In this document: positions 1 through 6,589 of the stretch, in pieces
Position numbering within the stretch: the stretch's first letter is position 1
Layout of the letters: each line of letters opens with the position of its first letter
NCBI GenBank assembly: GCA_025965635.1
Contig: JAOPWO010000278.1
Location: forward strand, 1 to 8,803
DNA: 8,803 nucleotides
Source of the DNA: Modestobacter sp.
GTDB lineage: Bacteria; Actinomycetota; Actinomycetes; Mycobacteriales; Geodermatophilaceae
Direction: 5' to 3'
Notes under the pieces: generated by a model
The model's input: the letters and a program-made list of their open reading frames with translations, nothing else
The model's database searches: none
What the model was told of the DNA's origin: nothing
Program-made: the position numbers and the translations under genes

Positions 1-629
1 GCACCCTGCACGTGCGGGGGGTCGAACACCGGGGCGTGCACCCGTTCGGCGCGGGCGACCCAGCCGCCGGTCAGCCCGGCCCGCTGCGCGCCGTGCACGT
101 CCCAGGCGTGCACCGCCACGAGCGCCATCGCCGACGGGACGACGTCGCACACGCCGGCGGCCCACAGGTAGGGCTCGCGGCCGGGCTTCCAGGCCCGGAC
201 GTCCTGGGACGACAGGCAGCGCTCCACCAGCGGGGTCACCCCGCCTCGGGACAGGCCGGCCTCGGCGACCCCGGGGGAGCCGTGGGTCAGCGTCACGGCC
301 CGGACGCCGGCCGCGGCCAGCCGTCGCAACGCCGGCTCCACGTCCGGGTGCGGCACCAGCTCGCCGAACGCGTCGGCCACCGTGGACCGCTGCGCCGCGG
401 ACAGCTCGGTCAGCTGGGCCAGCGCAGCGTCGAACGCCTCGCGGAACGGGCACCAGGTGCCGGTGAGCGTCGCGGCGAAGCCGGTGGCCAGCGTGCGGGA
501 GAACACCGTGGGCAGCAGCCCGGCGGGCTCGCCCAGCTCCACCAGGGTCGCCGCGACGGGGGCGAGATCGAGCAGCGTCTCGTTGACGTCGAACGCGACG
601 ACGTGGGGCCGGGTGCGCGGCGCGTTCAC
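1..629 (-). CDS. Haloacid dehalogenase type II-like hydrolase (C-terminus cut by window edge)
   Basis: HAD-superfamily hydrolase of the L-2-haloacid dehalogenase-like group, a soluble enzyme that would use an aspartyl-ester intermediate; its substrate cannot be told. 209 residues are visible and the family is usually about 220-230, so only a short tail is missing. Seen in the sequence: motif I FDVNETLLD with nucleophile Asp14 and Thr18, motif II LTHGS near residues 114-118, motif III lysine in AWKPG (Lys148), and motif IV VHAWDVHGAQRAG with Asp177. These match the family order; the helical cap lies between motifs I and II. The GTG start at 629-627 overlaps the stop of the upstream DedA gene as GTGA, so translation is probably coupled and the gene belongs to that operon. 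Tyr, usual two residues after the nucleophile in characterised L-2-haloacid dehalogenases, is Asn16 here, so dehalogenase activity is not assured. Confidence 0.88.
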   Translation of the reverse strand, partial: MNAPRTRPHVVAFDVNETLLDLAPVAATLVELGEPAGLLPTVFSRTLATGFAATLTGTWCPFREAFDAALAQLTELSAAQRSTVADAFGELVPHPDVEPALRRLAAAGVRAVTLTHGSPGVAEAGLSRGGVTPLVERCLSSQDVRAWKPGREPYLWAAGVCDVVPSAMALVAVHAWDVHGAQRAGLTGGWVARAERVHAPVFDPPHVQG

Positions 630-1309
630 GGCGCGGGCTGGTCGCGCTCGTCGGCCGGCAGGTCGGCCCCGGCGTCCGCGGTACGGCGGAAGCCGCCGGT
701 CACCTTCCTGTAGACGAACCAGACCACGCCGATCACCACCGCGGCGACCACCACGTAGTCCAGGTAGTGCAGGTTCTTCTGCACGAAGTCGCCGGCCGCG
801 ACGCCCAACCCGATGAGCAGGCTGTTCCAGATCAGGCTGCCGCCGGCGGTGTAGAGCAGGAACTGCGGCCACGGCATCTTCACCACCCCGGCCGGCACCG
901 ACACGAAGCTGCGCACGATCGGCACCATCCGGCCGAAGAACACCGCGCCCCGGCCGTGCCGCTCGAACCACTCGAAGGTCCGGTCGACGTCCTCGGTGGC
1001 CACCAGCGGCAGCCGGTCGAGGAAGGCGTGCGACCGGCGTGGGCCCAGGGCCCGGCCGATGGAGTAGAGGACCGACGCGCCCACCACCGAGCCGACGGTC
1101 GCCCAGAAGATGACCGGCAGCAGCGACATCCGGCCCTCGTTGATCAGCACCCCGGCCGCGCCCAGCACGACCTCGCTGGGGATCGGCGGGATGACCGTCT
1201 CGATCAGGATGGTCAGCCCGACGCCCACCGCCCCGAGCTTCTCGACGAGGTCGAGCAGGAAGCCGGTGATGCCGCCCTGGTCGGATCCGGCGGCTGCGAG
1301 GAGGGACAT
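626..1309 (-). CDS. DedA family (VTT/SNARE-associated domain) membrane protein
   Basis: Integral inner-membrane protein of the DedA family. Members are linked to undecaprenyl-phosphate or phospholipid flipping and to membrane homeostasis; the substrate of this one is unknown. The 227-residue product has the family signature: an amphipathic/re-entrant N-terminal segment with ETVIPPIPSE (Glu37 to Glu46), the FFGRMVPIVRSFVSVPAG block with Arg127 and Arg133 (arginines of this block are essential in E. coli YqjA/YghB), hydrophobic stretches at about 62-85, 148-175 and 184-201, and a charged cytoplasmic tail. I chose the ATG at 1309 over an in-frame ATG at 1354 because a TACCGT hexamer lies 7 bases upstream, the spacing of a leaderless transcript, and the extra 15 residues are Arg/Pro-rich and unlike the family N-terminus. 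It is the first gene of a two-gene operon with the HAD hydrolase. Confidence 0.92.
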   Translation of the reverse strand: MSLLAAAGSDQGGITGFLLDLVEKLGAVGVGLTILIETVIPPIPSEVVLGAAGVLINEGRMSLLPVIFWATVGSVVGASVLYSIGRALGPRRSHAFLDRLPLVATEDVDRTFEWFERHGRGAVFFGRMVPIVRSFVSVPAGVVKMPWPQFLLYTAGGSLIWNSLLIGLGVAAGDFVQKNLHYLDYVVVAAVVIGVVWFVYRKVTGGFRRTADAGADLPADERDQPAP

Positions 1310-1316
1310 GCCCGTC

Positions 1317-1322
1317 ACGGTA
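1317..1322 (-). promoter_or_regulatory. Candidate -10 box (TACCGT) of a leaderless dedA transcript
   Basis: On the minus strand TACCGT fits the actinobacterial TANNNT -10 pattern and is followed by 7 bases (gacgggc) and the ATG at 1309. That spacing would put the 5' end of the RNA at or next to the start codon. There is no Shine-Dalgarno sequence and no clear -35, so the call rests on the hexamer and spacing. Confidence 0.45.
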
Positions 1323-1366
1323 TCCGCGGGAACCGGGCGTCGCCGGGCCGCCACGGTGGGCCCCAG

Positions 1367-1372
1367 TAGGTT
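1367..1372 (+). promoter_or_regulatory. Candidate -10 box (TAGGTT) of a leaderless amidohydrolase transcript
   Basis: TAGGTT matches TANNNT and sits 8 bases before the ATG at 1381, so transcription would begin about at the start codon. No good Shine-Dalgarno sequence precedes this gene, which agrees with a leaderless message. No clear -35 is visible. It diverges from the dedA -10 candidate about 50 bases away. Confidence 0.42.
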
Positions 1373-1380
1373 CAGCGTCC

Positions 1381-2673
1381 ATGCTGCAGCGCTTCACCGC
1401 CCGCGCCGTCGTCGTCGGTGACCGGGCCGGGACCGTCGTCCCCGATGCCGTGGTCGACGTCGAGGACGGGCTGATCACCTGGGTCGGGCCGGCCGGCGAT
1501 GCCCCGCCGGCCACCGGTGCGCAGGTCACGCGGCTGCCCGGCGTGCTCACCCCCGGCCTGGTGAACACCCACTCGCACGCCCCGATGGTGCTCTTCCGCG
1601 GGCAGGGCGAGGGGCTCCCGCTGGACCGGTGGCTGCGCGAGGTGATGTGGCCCCGGGAGGCGCGGCTCACCCCCGAGGACGTCGAGGTGGCGATGACCGC
1701 TGCGTCGGCGGAGATGCTGCGGCACGGGGTGACCACCAGCGTCGAGATGTACTTCCATCCCGAGCGGATCGCCGCGGCGGTGCGGGCCACCGGCGCGCGG
1801 TCGGTGATCGCGAACCCGCTCATCGGGCTGCCCGGCTCCGGCACCTTCGACGAGCAGCTGGCAACCGCCGTCCGGCTGTCGGCCGCCGGCGACGCGCAGG
1901 TCGAGTACGGGATCGGCCCGCACGCGGCCTACACGGTGCCGCTGCCGGTGCTCACCCAGGCGGCCGAGGCCGCCCGGGACGACGGGCTGCTGCTCACCGT
2001 GCACGTGGCGGAGACCGCCACCGAGGGCGACGAGCTGCTGGCTGCCCACGGTCTGAGCGTGCCCGCGCTGCTGGCCTCGCACGACGTGCTGGGCGGGCGG
2101 GTGCTCGGCGCGCACTGCGTGCACATGGACGACGGCGACCTCGAGCTGTGGCGGGAGTACGACGTCGCCGTGGCGCACTGCCCGGGCAGCAACACCAAGC
2201 TGGCCAGCGGCACCGCCCGGCTGCGCGACATGCTCGACCTGGGCATCCGGGTGGGTGTGGGCACCGACGGGCCGGCGTCCAACGACAACCTGGACCTGTT
2301 CCAGGACCTGCGGCTGGCCGCCCAGCTCGCCCGGCTGCGCGAGCGGGACGCGACCGCGCTCACCGCCGCCGAGGCCTTCTGGCTGGCCACCGGGGCCGCC
2401 GCCGACGCCATCGGCCGGGCCGACCTCGGCCAGCTGACCGCAGGCCGGCGGGCGGACCTGGTGCACGTCGACAGCGAGGACATCGCCTTCGTGCCGGTCG
2501 GGGACGTCGAGGACCTGCTCACCCACCTGGTGTGGTCGGTCGGCTCCCGGCACGTGCGCGACACCTGGGTGGCCGGCCGGCGGGTGGTCGCCGACGGCGC
2601 CTCCACGACGGTCGACGAGGCGGCGCTGCGGGCCGACGTGCAGGTCCGGGCGCTGCGCCTGGCCGGTCGCTAG
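1381..2673 (+). CDS. Amidohydrolase of the MTA/SAH deaminase - chlorohydrolase (TRZ/ATZ) family
   Basis: Metal-dependent amidohydrolase, 430 aa, the usual length for 5-methylthioadenosine/S-adenosylhomocysteine deaminases and related aminohydrolases. An N-terminal beta-sandwich leads into a TIM barrel. Metal and catalytic motifs appear in order: NTHSHAP (His64, His66), TVHVAET (His208, Glu211), LGAHCVHMDD (His245, with His248 close by), VAHCPGSN (His266) and GTDGPASNDNLDLF (Asp296). The HxH, His, His, Asp set fits a single-metal (Zn or Fe) deaminase that releases ammonia from a purine, pyrimidine or triazine ring. The family is broad: MTA/SAH deaminase, guanine or cytosine-type deaminase and N-ethylammeline chlorohydrolase share these motifs, so the substrate is inferred only as an N-heterocycle. 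The gene stands alone, diverges from dedA, and ends inside an inverted repeat shared with the convergent MBL gene. No signal peptide, so it is cytosolic. Confidence 0.9.
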   Translation: MLQRFTARAVVVGDRAGTVVPDAVVDVEDGLITWVGPAGDAPPATGAQVTRLPGVLTPGLVNTHSHAPMVLFRGQGEGLPLDRWLREVMWPREARLTPEDVEVAMTAASAEMLRHGVTTSVEMYFHPERIAAAVRATGARSVIANPLIGLPGSGTFDEQLATAVRLSAAGDAQVEYGIGPHAAYTVPLPVLTQAAEAARDDGLLLTVHVAETATEGDELLAAHGLSVPALLASHDVLGGRVLGAHCVHMDDGDLELWREYDVAVAHCPGSNTKLASGTARLRDMLDLGIRVGVGTDGPASNDNLDLFQDLRLAAQLARLRERDATALTAAEAFWLATGAAADAIGRADLGQLTAGRRADLVHVDSEDIAFVPVGDVEDLLTHLVWSVGSRHVRDTWVAGRRVVADGASTTVDEAALRADVQVRALRLAGR

Positions 2674-2720
2674 GTGGAGTGCGGCAGCCCCGGGAGCCTG
2701 CACCGCCGCACTCCACCTAG
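2670..2720. terminator. Bidirectional terminator-like inverted repeat containing both convergent stop codons
   Basis: The left arm CTAGGTGGAGTGCGGC (2670-2685) is the exact reverse complement of the right arm GCCGCACTCCACCTAG (2705-2720), 16 of 16 bases, around a 19-base loop with a central CCCGGG. The TAG stop of the amidohydrolase (2671-2673) lies in the left arm and the TAG stop of the MBL gene (2719-2717) in the right arm. The position between convergent genes implies termination in both directions. There is no run of T, as is common for terminators in high-GC actinobacteria. Confidence 0.78.
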
Positions 2721-3535
2721 GCGCGCAGTGAGACCGTCTGGCCGCGGCCGACCGTGCGGACCTCACCGGGCGCCTGCCGGTCGGCGACCTCGGCCACGAA
2801 GTCGCCGAGCGGGCTCTTGAACACGCCGTAGTCGTCGAAGTGCACCGGGACGGTGACCGGCGGCTTCAGCAGCTCGACGAGGTCGGCGCCCTGCCGGGCG
2901 TCCATGGTGAGCAGCACGCCGCCGACCTTGGTGCCGCCCAGGTGCGGGATCAGCACGTCGAGCGGCCCGCACCGCTCCAGCACATCGCCCAGGACGGGCC
3001 GGAACAGGGTGTCGCCGCTGATGTAGCCGCGCCAGGCCACCTCGTTGCCGGCCGTGCCGCCGCGGACCAGCTCCAGCACGCTGCCCATCACCTGCGGCAG
3101 CAGCCGGGCCAGCGGACCGGGGCCGTGGACGCCGGGCACCGACGTGATCCGCAGGGTGCTGGTGCCGCTGGTGAGCTCGTGGGTCTGCCAGGGGCGGAGG
3201 TCGGCGGTGTCGGTGAAGCCCCGCTTGCCCAGGCAGGCGGCCGCCTGGGGGGTGGTGACCACCGGGGTGCCCTTGGGCAGCGAGCGGGTGGCGATGCGGT
3301 CCCAGTGGTCGCCGTGCATGTGCGACAGCAGGACGGCGTCCAGCGCGGGCAGCTGGGCCGGCACGAGCGCGGGATCGGTGAGCCGCCGGCTGCGCAGGCC
3401 GTAGCCCAGGTGCGCCCACTGGCCCCGGTGCAGGAAGTTCGGGTCGGTCAGCAGCGTGAACGGGCCCAGCCGCAGCAGGGTCGTCGCAGTGCCGCCGAAG
3501 GTGAGCGTGACGTCGTCGTCCCCGGGTGCGGTCAT
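2717..3535 (-). CDS. Metallo-beta-lactamase-fold hydrolase, UlaG/YtnP-like
   Basis: Soluble MBL-fold metallohydrolase of 272 aa, resembling the L-ascorbate-6-phosphate lactonase (UlaG)-like and NAPE-PLD-like branch; substrate unknown. The dinuclear metal site can be followed: SHMHGDHWD (His72, His74, Asp76, His77), PGVHGPG (His137), YISGDTLFRP (Asp175) and VPVHFDDYG (His232). The N-terminal LTFGGTATTLLRLGPFTLLTDPNF is typical of these enzymes. No signal peptide is present. The ATG at 3535 is preceded by cgggc and a weak TAGCCG hexamer, with no Shine-Dalgarno sequence. It diverges from tldD over only 42 bases and converges on the amidohydrolase with a shared terminator hairpin, so it is probably monocistronic. 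Nothing nearby suggests a pathway. Confidence 0.9.
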   Translation of the reverse strand: MTAPGDDDVTLTFGGTATTLLRLGPFTLLTDPNFLHRGQWAHLGYGLRSRRLTDPALVPAQLPALDAVLLSHMHGDHWDRIATRSLPKGTPVVTTPQAAACLGKRGFTDTADLRPWQTHELTSGTSTLRITSVPGVHGPGPLARLLPQVMGSVLELVRGGTAGNEVAWRGYISGDTLFRPVLGDVLERCGPLDVLIPHLGGTKVGGVLLTMDARQGADLVELLKPPVTVPVHFDDYGVFKSPLGDFVAEVADRQAPGEVRTVGRGQTVSLRA

Positions 3536-3577
3536 GCCCGACGGCTACCCGCCGCACCGCCTGGTAGACACGGGTCC
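3536..3577. promoter_or_regulatory. Divergent promoter region between the MBL gene and tldD
   Basis: These 42 bases must hold the start signals of both divergent genes. On the plus strand TAGACA (3565-3570) ends 7 bases before the GTG of tldD, consistent with a leaderless RNA. On the minus strand TAGCCG (3547-3542) ends 6 bases before the ATG of the MBL gene but lacks the final T of the consensus. Neither gene has a Shine-Dalgarno sequence. The plus-strand element is the more convincing. Confidence 0.4.
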
Positions 3578-5092
3578 GTGTCAGAGACCCGTTCCGTCGA
3601 CGAGTCCTTCCTCGCCCTCCCGCTGTCCGCGCTCGCCGAGGCGGCGCTGACCCGCGCGGTCGACCTGGGTTGCGAGCACGCCGACCTGCGGGTCGAGCGG
3701 ATCCGCACCCAGACGATCCGGCTGCGCGACGCCCGGCTGGAGGCGCTGGCCGACGGCGAGAACCTCGGCCTCGCCGTCCGCGTCGTCCACGAGGGCACCT
3801 GGGGGTTCGCCGCCGGCGTGGTGCTCACCGCGGCCGAGGCCGTCCGGCTGGCCGAGGAGGCCGTCGCCGTCGCGACCGTGTCCGCGGCGATGAACACCGA
3901 CCGCGTGGAGCTCGCGCCCGAGCCGGTGCACGCCGGCGCCGAGTGGGTGTCGGCCTACGACGTCGACCCGTTCGCCGTGCCCGACGCGGAGAAGACCGCC
4001 CTGCTCACCGAGCTGTCGGAGCAGTTGCTGGCCGCCGACGGCGTGGAGCACGTGCAGTCCAGCGTGATGCAGGTCAAGGAACAGAAGTTCTACGCCGACA
4101 CCGCCGGCACCCGCACCCGGCAGCAGCGGGTCCGGTTGCACCCGGAGTTCACCGCGCTCACCGTCGACCGGTCGACCGGCGCGTTCGAGTCGATGCGCAC
4201 CCTGGCCCCGCCGGTCGCCCGCGGCTGGGAGTTCCTCACCGGCGACAGCTGGGACTGGCGCGGTGAGCTGGCCGGGATCCCCGAGCTGCTGCGGGAGAAG
4301 ACCAAGGCACCCTCGGTCGACCCGGGCCGCTACGACCTGGTCGTCGACCCGTCCAACCTGTGGCTGACCATCCACGAGTCCATCGGGCACGCCACCGAGC
4401 TCGACCGGGCGCTGGGCTACGAGGCCGCCTACGCCGGCACCTCGTTCGCCACCGTCGACAAGCTCGGCAGCCTGCAGTACGGCTCGCCGCTGATGCACGT
4501 CACCGGCGACCGGACGGCCGAGCACGGGTTGTCCACGGTCGGCTGGGACGACGAGGGCGTCGCCGGGCAGCAGTGGGACCTCATCCGCGACGGCGTGCTG
4601 GTCGGGTACCAGGTCGACCGCAACATGGCCCGGCTGCGGGGCATGGACCGCTCCAACGGCTGCGCGTTCGCCGACTCCGCTGCGCACGTCCCGGTGCAGC
4701 GGATGGCCAACGTGTCGCTGCAGCCGGCCCCCGGCGGTCCCTCCACCGAGGAGATCATCGGCGGGGTCGAGCGCGGCATCTACGTGCTCGGTGACAAGAG
4801 CTGGTCGATCGACATGCAGCGGTACAACTTCCAGTTCACCGGCCAGCGCTTCTACAAGATCGAGAACGGCCGGCTGGCCGGTCAGCTGCGCGACGTGGCC
4901 TACCAGGCGACGACGACGGAGTTCTGGAACTCGATGAGCGTCGTCGGCGGGCCGCAGACGTACGTGCTCGGCGGCGCCTTCAACTGCGGCAAGGCCCAGC
5001 CGGGGCAGGTGGCGCCGGTGAGCCACGGCTGCCCGAGCGCCCTGTTCGAGCACACGAACATCCTCAACACCGCCCAGGAGTCCGGTCGATGA
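3578..5092 (+). CDS. tldD: TldD, catalytic metallopeptidase subunit of the TldD/TldE complex
   Basis: Zinc metallopeptidase subunit (peptidase family U62) that works as a heterodimer with TldE in the cytosol. The E. coli complex degrades unfolded peptides, matures microcin B17 and removes the CcdA antitoxin; the substrate here is unknown. The product is 504 aa (E. coli TldD is 481). The HExxxH motif is seen as HESIGH (His266, Glu267, His271), and the third ligand Cys lies in FNCGKAQPGQ (Cys470), followed by the family-typical SHGCPSALFEHTNIL C-terminus. The GTG at 3578 follows a TAGACA hexamer by 7 bases and begins a normal family N-terminus. The same frame stays open 246 codons further upstream, but that stretch is the antisense of the MBL gene and is not coding. 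tldE follows in the same operon. Confidence 0.93.
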   Translation: MSETRSVDESFLALPLSALAEAALTRAVDLGCEHADLRVERIRTQTIRLRDARLEALADGENLGLAVRVVHEGTWGFAAGVVLTAAEAVRLAEEAVAVATVSAAMNTDRVELAPEPVHAGAEWVSAYDVDPFAVPDAEKTALLTELSEQLLAADGVEHVQSSVMQVKEQKFYADTAGTRTRQQRVRLHPEFTALTVDRSTGAFESMRTLAPPVARGWEFLTGDSWDWRGELAGIPELLREKTKAPSVDPGRYDLVVDPSNLWLTIHESIGHATELDRALGYEAAYAGTSFATVDKLGSLQYGSPLMHVTGDRTAEHGLSTVGWDDEGVAGQQWDLIRDGVLVGYQVDRNMARLRGMDRSNGCAFADSAAHVPVQRMANVSLQPAPGGPSTEEIIGGVERGIYVLGDKSWSIDMQRYNFQFTGQRFYKIENGRLAGQLRDVAYQATTTEFWNSMSVVGGPQTYVLGGAFNCGKAQPGQVAPVSHGCPSALFEHTNILNTAQESGR

Positions 5093-5139
5093 AGTCGACG
5101 AGCGAGCATCGCAGCGAGCGCGAGCGAGGAGCGCAGTGA
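5089..5139 (+). other. Mini-ORF of 16 codons bridging tldD and tldE
   Basis: The ATG at 5089-5091 overlaps the tldD stop as ATGA. The frame runs 16 codons (MKSTSEHRSERERGAQ) and ends with TGA at 5137-5139, which overlaps the tldE GTG start as GTGA. A ribosome leaving tldD could restart on the mini-ORF and then restart on tldE. The peptide is short, charged and low in complexity, so its translation may matter more than its product. The DNA has three AGCGAG copies (5101, 5113, 5123), and the last merges into the tldE Shine-Dalgarno sequence GAGGAG (5126-5131). It could also be a chance frame in a repeat-like spacer. Confidence 0.4.
5126..5131 (+). promoter_or_regulatory. Ribosome binding site of tldE (GAGGAG)
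   Basis: GAGGAG ends 4 bases before the GTG at 5136. It is a strong Shine-Dalgarno match at slightly short spacing and supports the GTG start chosen for tldE. Confidence 0.65.
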
Positions 5140-6539
5140 CCAGGTCGTCGAGCTCGTACGTCCCGCCCCAGGAGCTGGTCGAGCGCGCGCTGGACGCATC
5201 CACCGCCGACGGGCAGGTCGCCTACGTCGTGGAGAGCTCGGAGGCCAACCTCCGCTGGGCCGGCAACAGCCTGACCACCAACGGTGCGATGCGCTCCCGG
5301 CAGGTCGTCGTCATCTCCTTCGTCGACGGTGGCGCCGGGATGGCGACCGGCACGGTGGCGCGCACCGGGACGCCGGACATCGCCGAGCTGGTCGCCGCCA
5401 GCGAGCGGGCCGCCCGCGACGCCGGTCCGGCCGAGGACGCGATGCCGCTGGTCGGTGACGTCCCGCCCGGCGCCGGCGACTGGGACGCCGAGGCGGCGCA
5501 GACCTCCATCGACGTGTTCGCCGAGTTCGCCCCCGCGCTCGGCACGGCGTTCGGCGAGGCCCGCGACCGTGGCGAGCTGCTGTTCGGCTTCGCCGAGCAC
5601 CAGCTGGCCACCACCTACCTGGGCAGCTCCACCGGGCTGCGGCTGCGGCACGACCAGCCCACCGGCCGGGTGGAGCTCAACGGCAAGTCCACCGACTTCG
5701 GCCGTTCGGTGTGGGCCGGCGTCGGCACCCGCGACTTCACCGACGTGTCGGTCGAGGGCCTGGCCGCCGAGGTGGCACAGAAGATGGCCTGGTCGCAGCG
5801 GAAGCTGGAGCTGCCCGCCGGTCGCTACGAGACGCTGCTGCCGCCGTCCACGGTCAGCGACCTGATGATCTACGCATACTGGACGATGGAGGCGCGCGAC
5901 GCCGACGAGGGCCGCAACGTCTACGCCAAGGCCGGCGGTGGCAACCGGATCGGCGAGCGGCTGGCCGCGCTGCCGCTGACCCTGCGCAGCGACCCGCACG
6001 CACCCGGGCTGGAGTGCAGCCCGTTCCAGGTGGTCGGCGGGTCGTCGGGGGCGGCGTCGGTGTTCGACAACGGGATGGCCACCCCGGCGGTCGACTGGAT
6101 CTCCGGCGGCGTGCTGACCAACCTGGTCCGGCCGCGGGCCTGGGCGCTGAAGACCACCGCCCCGGCCACCGCCGCGATCGACAACCTGGTCCTCGAGGAC
6201 CCGGCCGCCACCGCCTCGCAGGCCGACATGATCGCCGCGACCGAGCGCGGCCTGCTGCTCACCACGCTCTGGTACATCCGCGAGGTCGATCCGCAGACCC
6301 TGCTGCTGACCGGTCTCACCCGGGACGGCGTGTTCCTCGTGGAGAACGGCGAGGTCACCGGGGCGGTGAACAACTTCCGTTTCAACGAGTCGCCGGTCGA
6401 CCTGCTCGGCCGGGCCACCCAGGCCAGCGTCACCGAGCGGACGCTGCCCCGGGAGTGGAACGACTGGTTCACCCGCGCGGCCATGCCGATGCTGCGGGTG
6501 CCGGACTACAACATGAGCTCGGTCAGCCCCGCCAGCTGA
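5136..6539 (+). CDS. tldE: TldE/PmbA, non-catalytic subunit of the TldD/TldE metallopeptidase
   Basis: Partner of TldD in the cytosolic heterodimeric peptidase. The 467-aa product (E. coli PmbA/TldE is 450) has the U62-family architecture: an N-terminal alpha/beta domain (to about residue 180) with VAYVVESSEANLRWAGNSLT, then a beta-rich C-terminal domain with PAGRYETLLPPSTVSDLM, DNLVLEDP, LLTTLWYIREVDPQTLLLTGLTRDGVF and a C-terminal MLRVPDYNMSS. It has no HExxxH and no metal-binding Cys, as expected for TldE, which shapes the substrate channel and does not bind zinc. The GTG start is fixed by GAGGAG 4 bases upstream and overlaps the end of the mini-ORF. It lies 43 bases after tldD in the same operon. 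A GC-rich hairpin (CGGCC/GGCCG, 6560-6572) after the gene may help end transcription but also lies within the glyA promoter spacer. Confidence 0.92.
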   Translation: MTRSSSSYVPPQELVERALDASTADGQVAYVVESSEANLRWAGNSLTTNGAMRSRQVVVISFVDGGAGMATGTVARTGTPDIAELVAASERAARDAGPAEDAMPLVGDVPPGAGDWDAEAAQTSIDVFAEFAPALGTAFGEARDRGELLFGFAEHQLATTYLGSSTGLRLRHDQPTGRVELNGKSTDFGRSVWAGVGTRDFTDVSVEGLAAEVAQKMAWSQRKLELPAGRYETLLPPSTVSDLMIYAYWTMEARDADEGRNVYAKAGGGNRIGERLAALPLTLRSDPHAPGLECSPFQVVGGSSGAASVFDNGMATPAVDWISGGVLTNLVRPRAWALKTTAPATAAIDNLVLEDPAATASQADMIAATERGLLLTTLWYIREVDPQTLLLTGLTRDGVFLVENGEVTGAVNNFRFNESPVDLLGRATQASVTERTLPREWNDWFTRAAMPMLRVPDYNMSSVSPAS

Positions 6540-6554
6540 CGGCGCCGGGCATCG

Positions 6555-6583
6555 TCGACCGGCCGGGGGCCGCTCGGTATCCT
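6555..6583 (+). promoter_or_regulatory. glyA promoter: -35 TCGACC, 17-bp spacer, -10 TATCCT
   Basis: TCGACC (6555-6560) matches four of six positions of TTGACA, and TATCCT (6578-6583) matches TANNNT, with exactly 17 bases between them. The expected start of transcription, about 7 bases after the -10, falls at about G6590, the first base of stem P1 of the riboswitch. The agreement of three independent elements makes this the best supported promoter in the window. Confidence 0.68.
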
Positions 6584-6589
6584 CAGGAC

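Noticed and set aside
1310..1354. Longer dedA start at 1354
   Set aside because: It adds an Arg/Pro-rich stretch unlike DedA N-termini and would remove the leaderless-type -10 spacing seen at 1309.
1372..2766. 464-codon minus-strand frame opposite the amidohydrolase, and similar long antisense frames opposite tldD, tldE and glyA
   Set aside because: They translate to Arg/Gly/His/Pro/Val-rich low-complexity protein with no motifs and mirror real genes; they result from high GC.
2840..3577. Open frame extending tldD 246 codons upstream
   Set aside because: It is the antisense of the well-supported MBL gene, poor in family signal and typical of stop-free shadow frames at this GC content. The GTG at 3578 with its TAGACA box is the sensible start.
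6560..6572. CGGCC-GGG-GGCCG hairpin as a dedicated tldDE terminator
   Set aside because: The stem is only 5 bp, has no T run, and falls in the spacer of the glyA promoter; not strong enough for a separate call.
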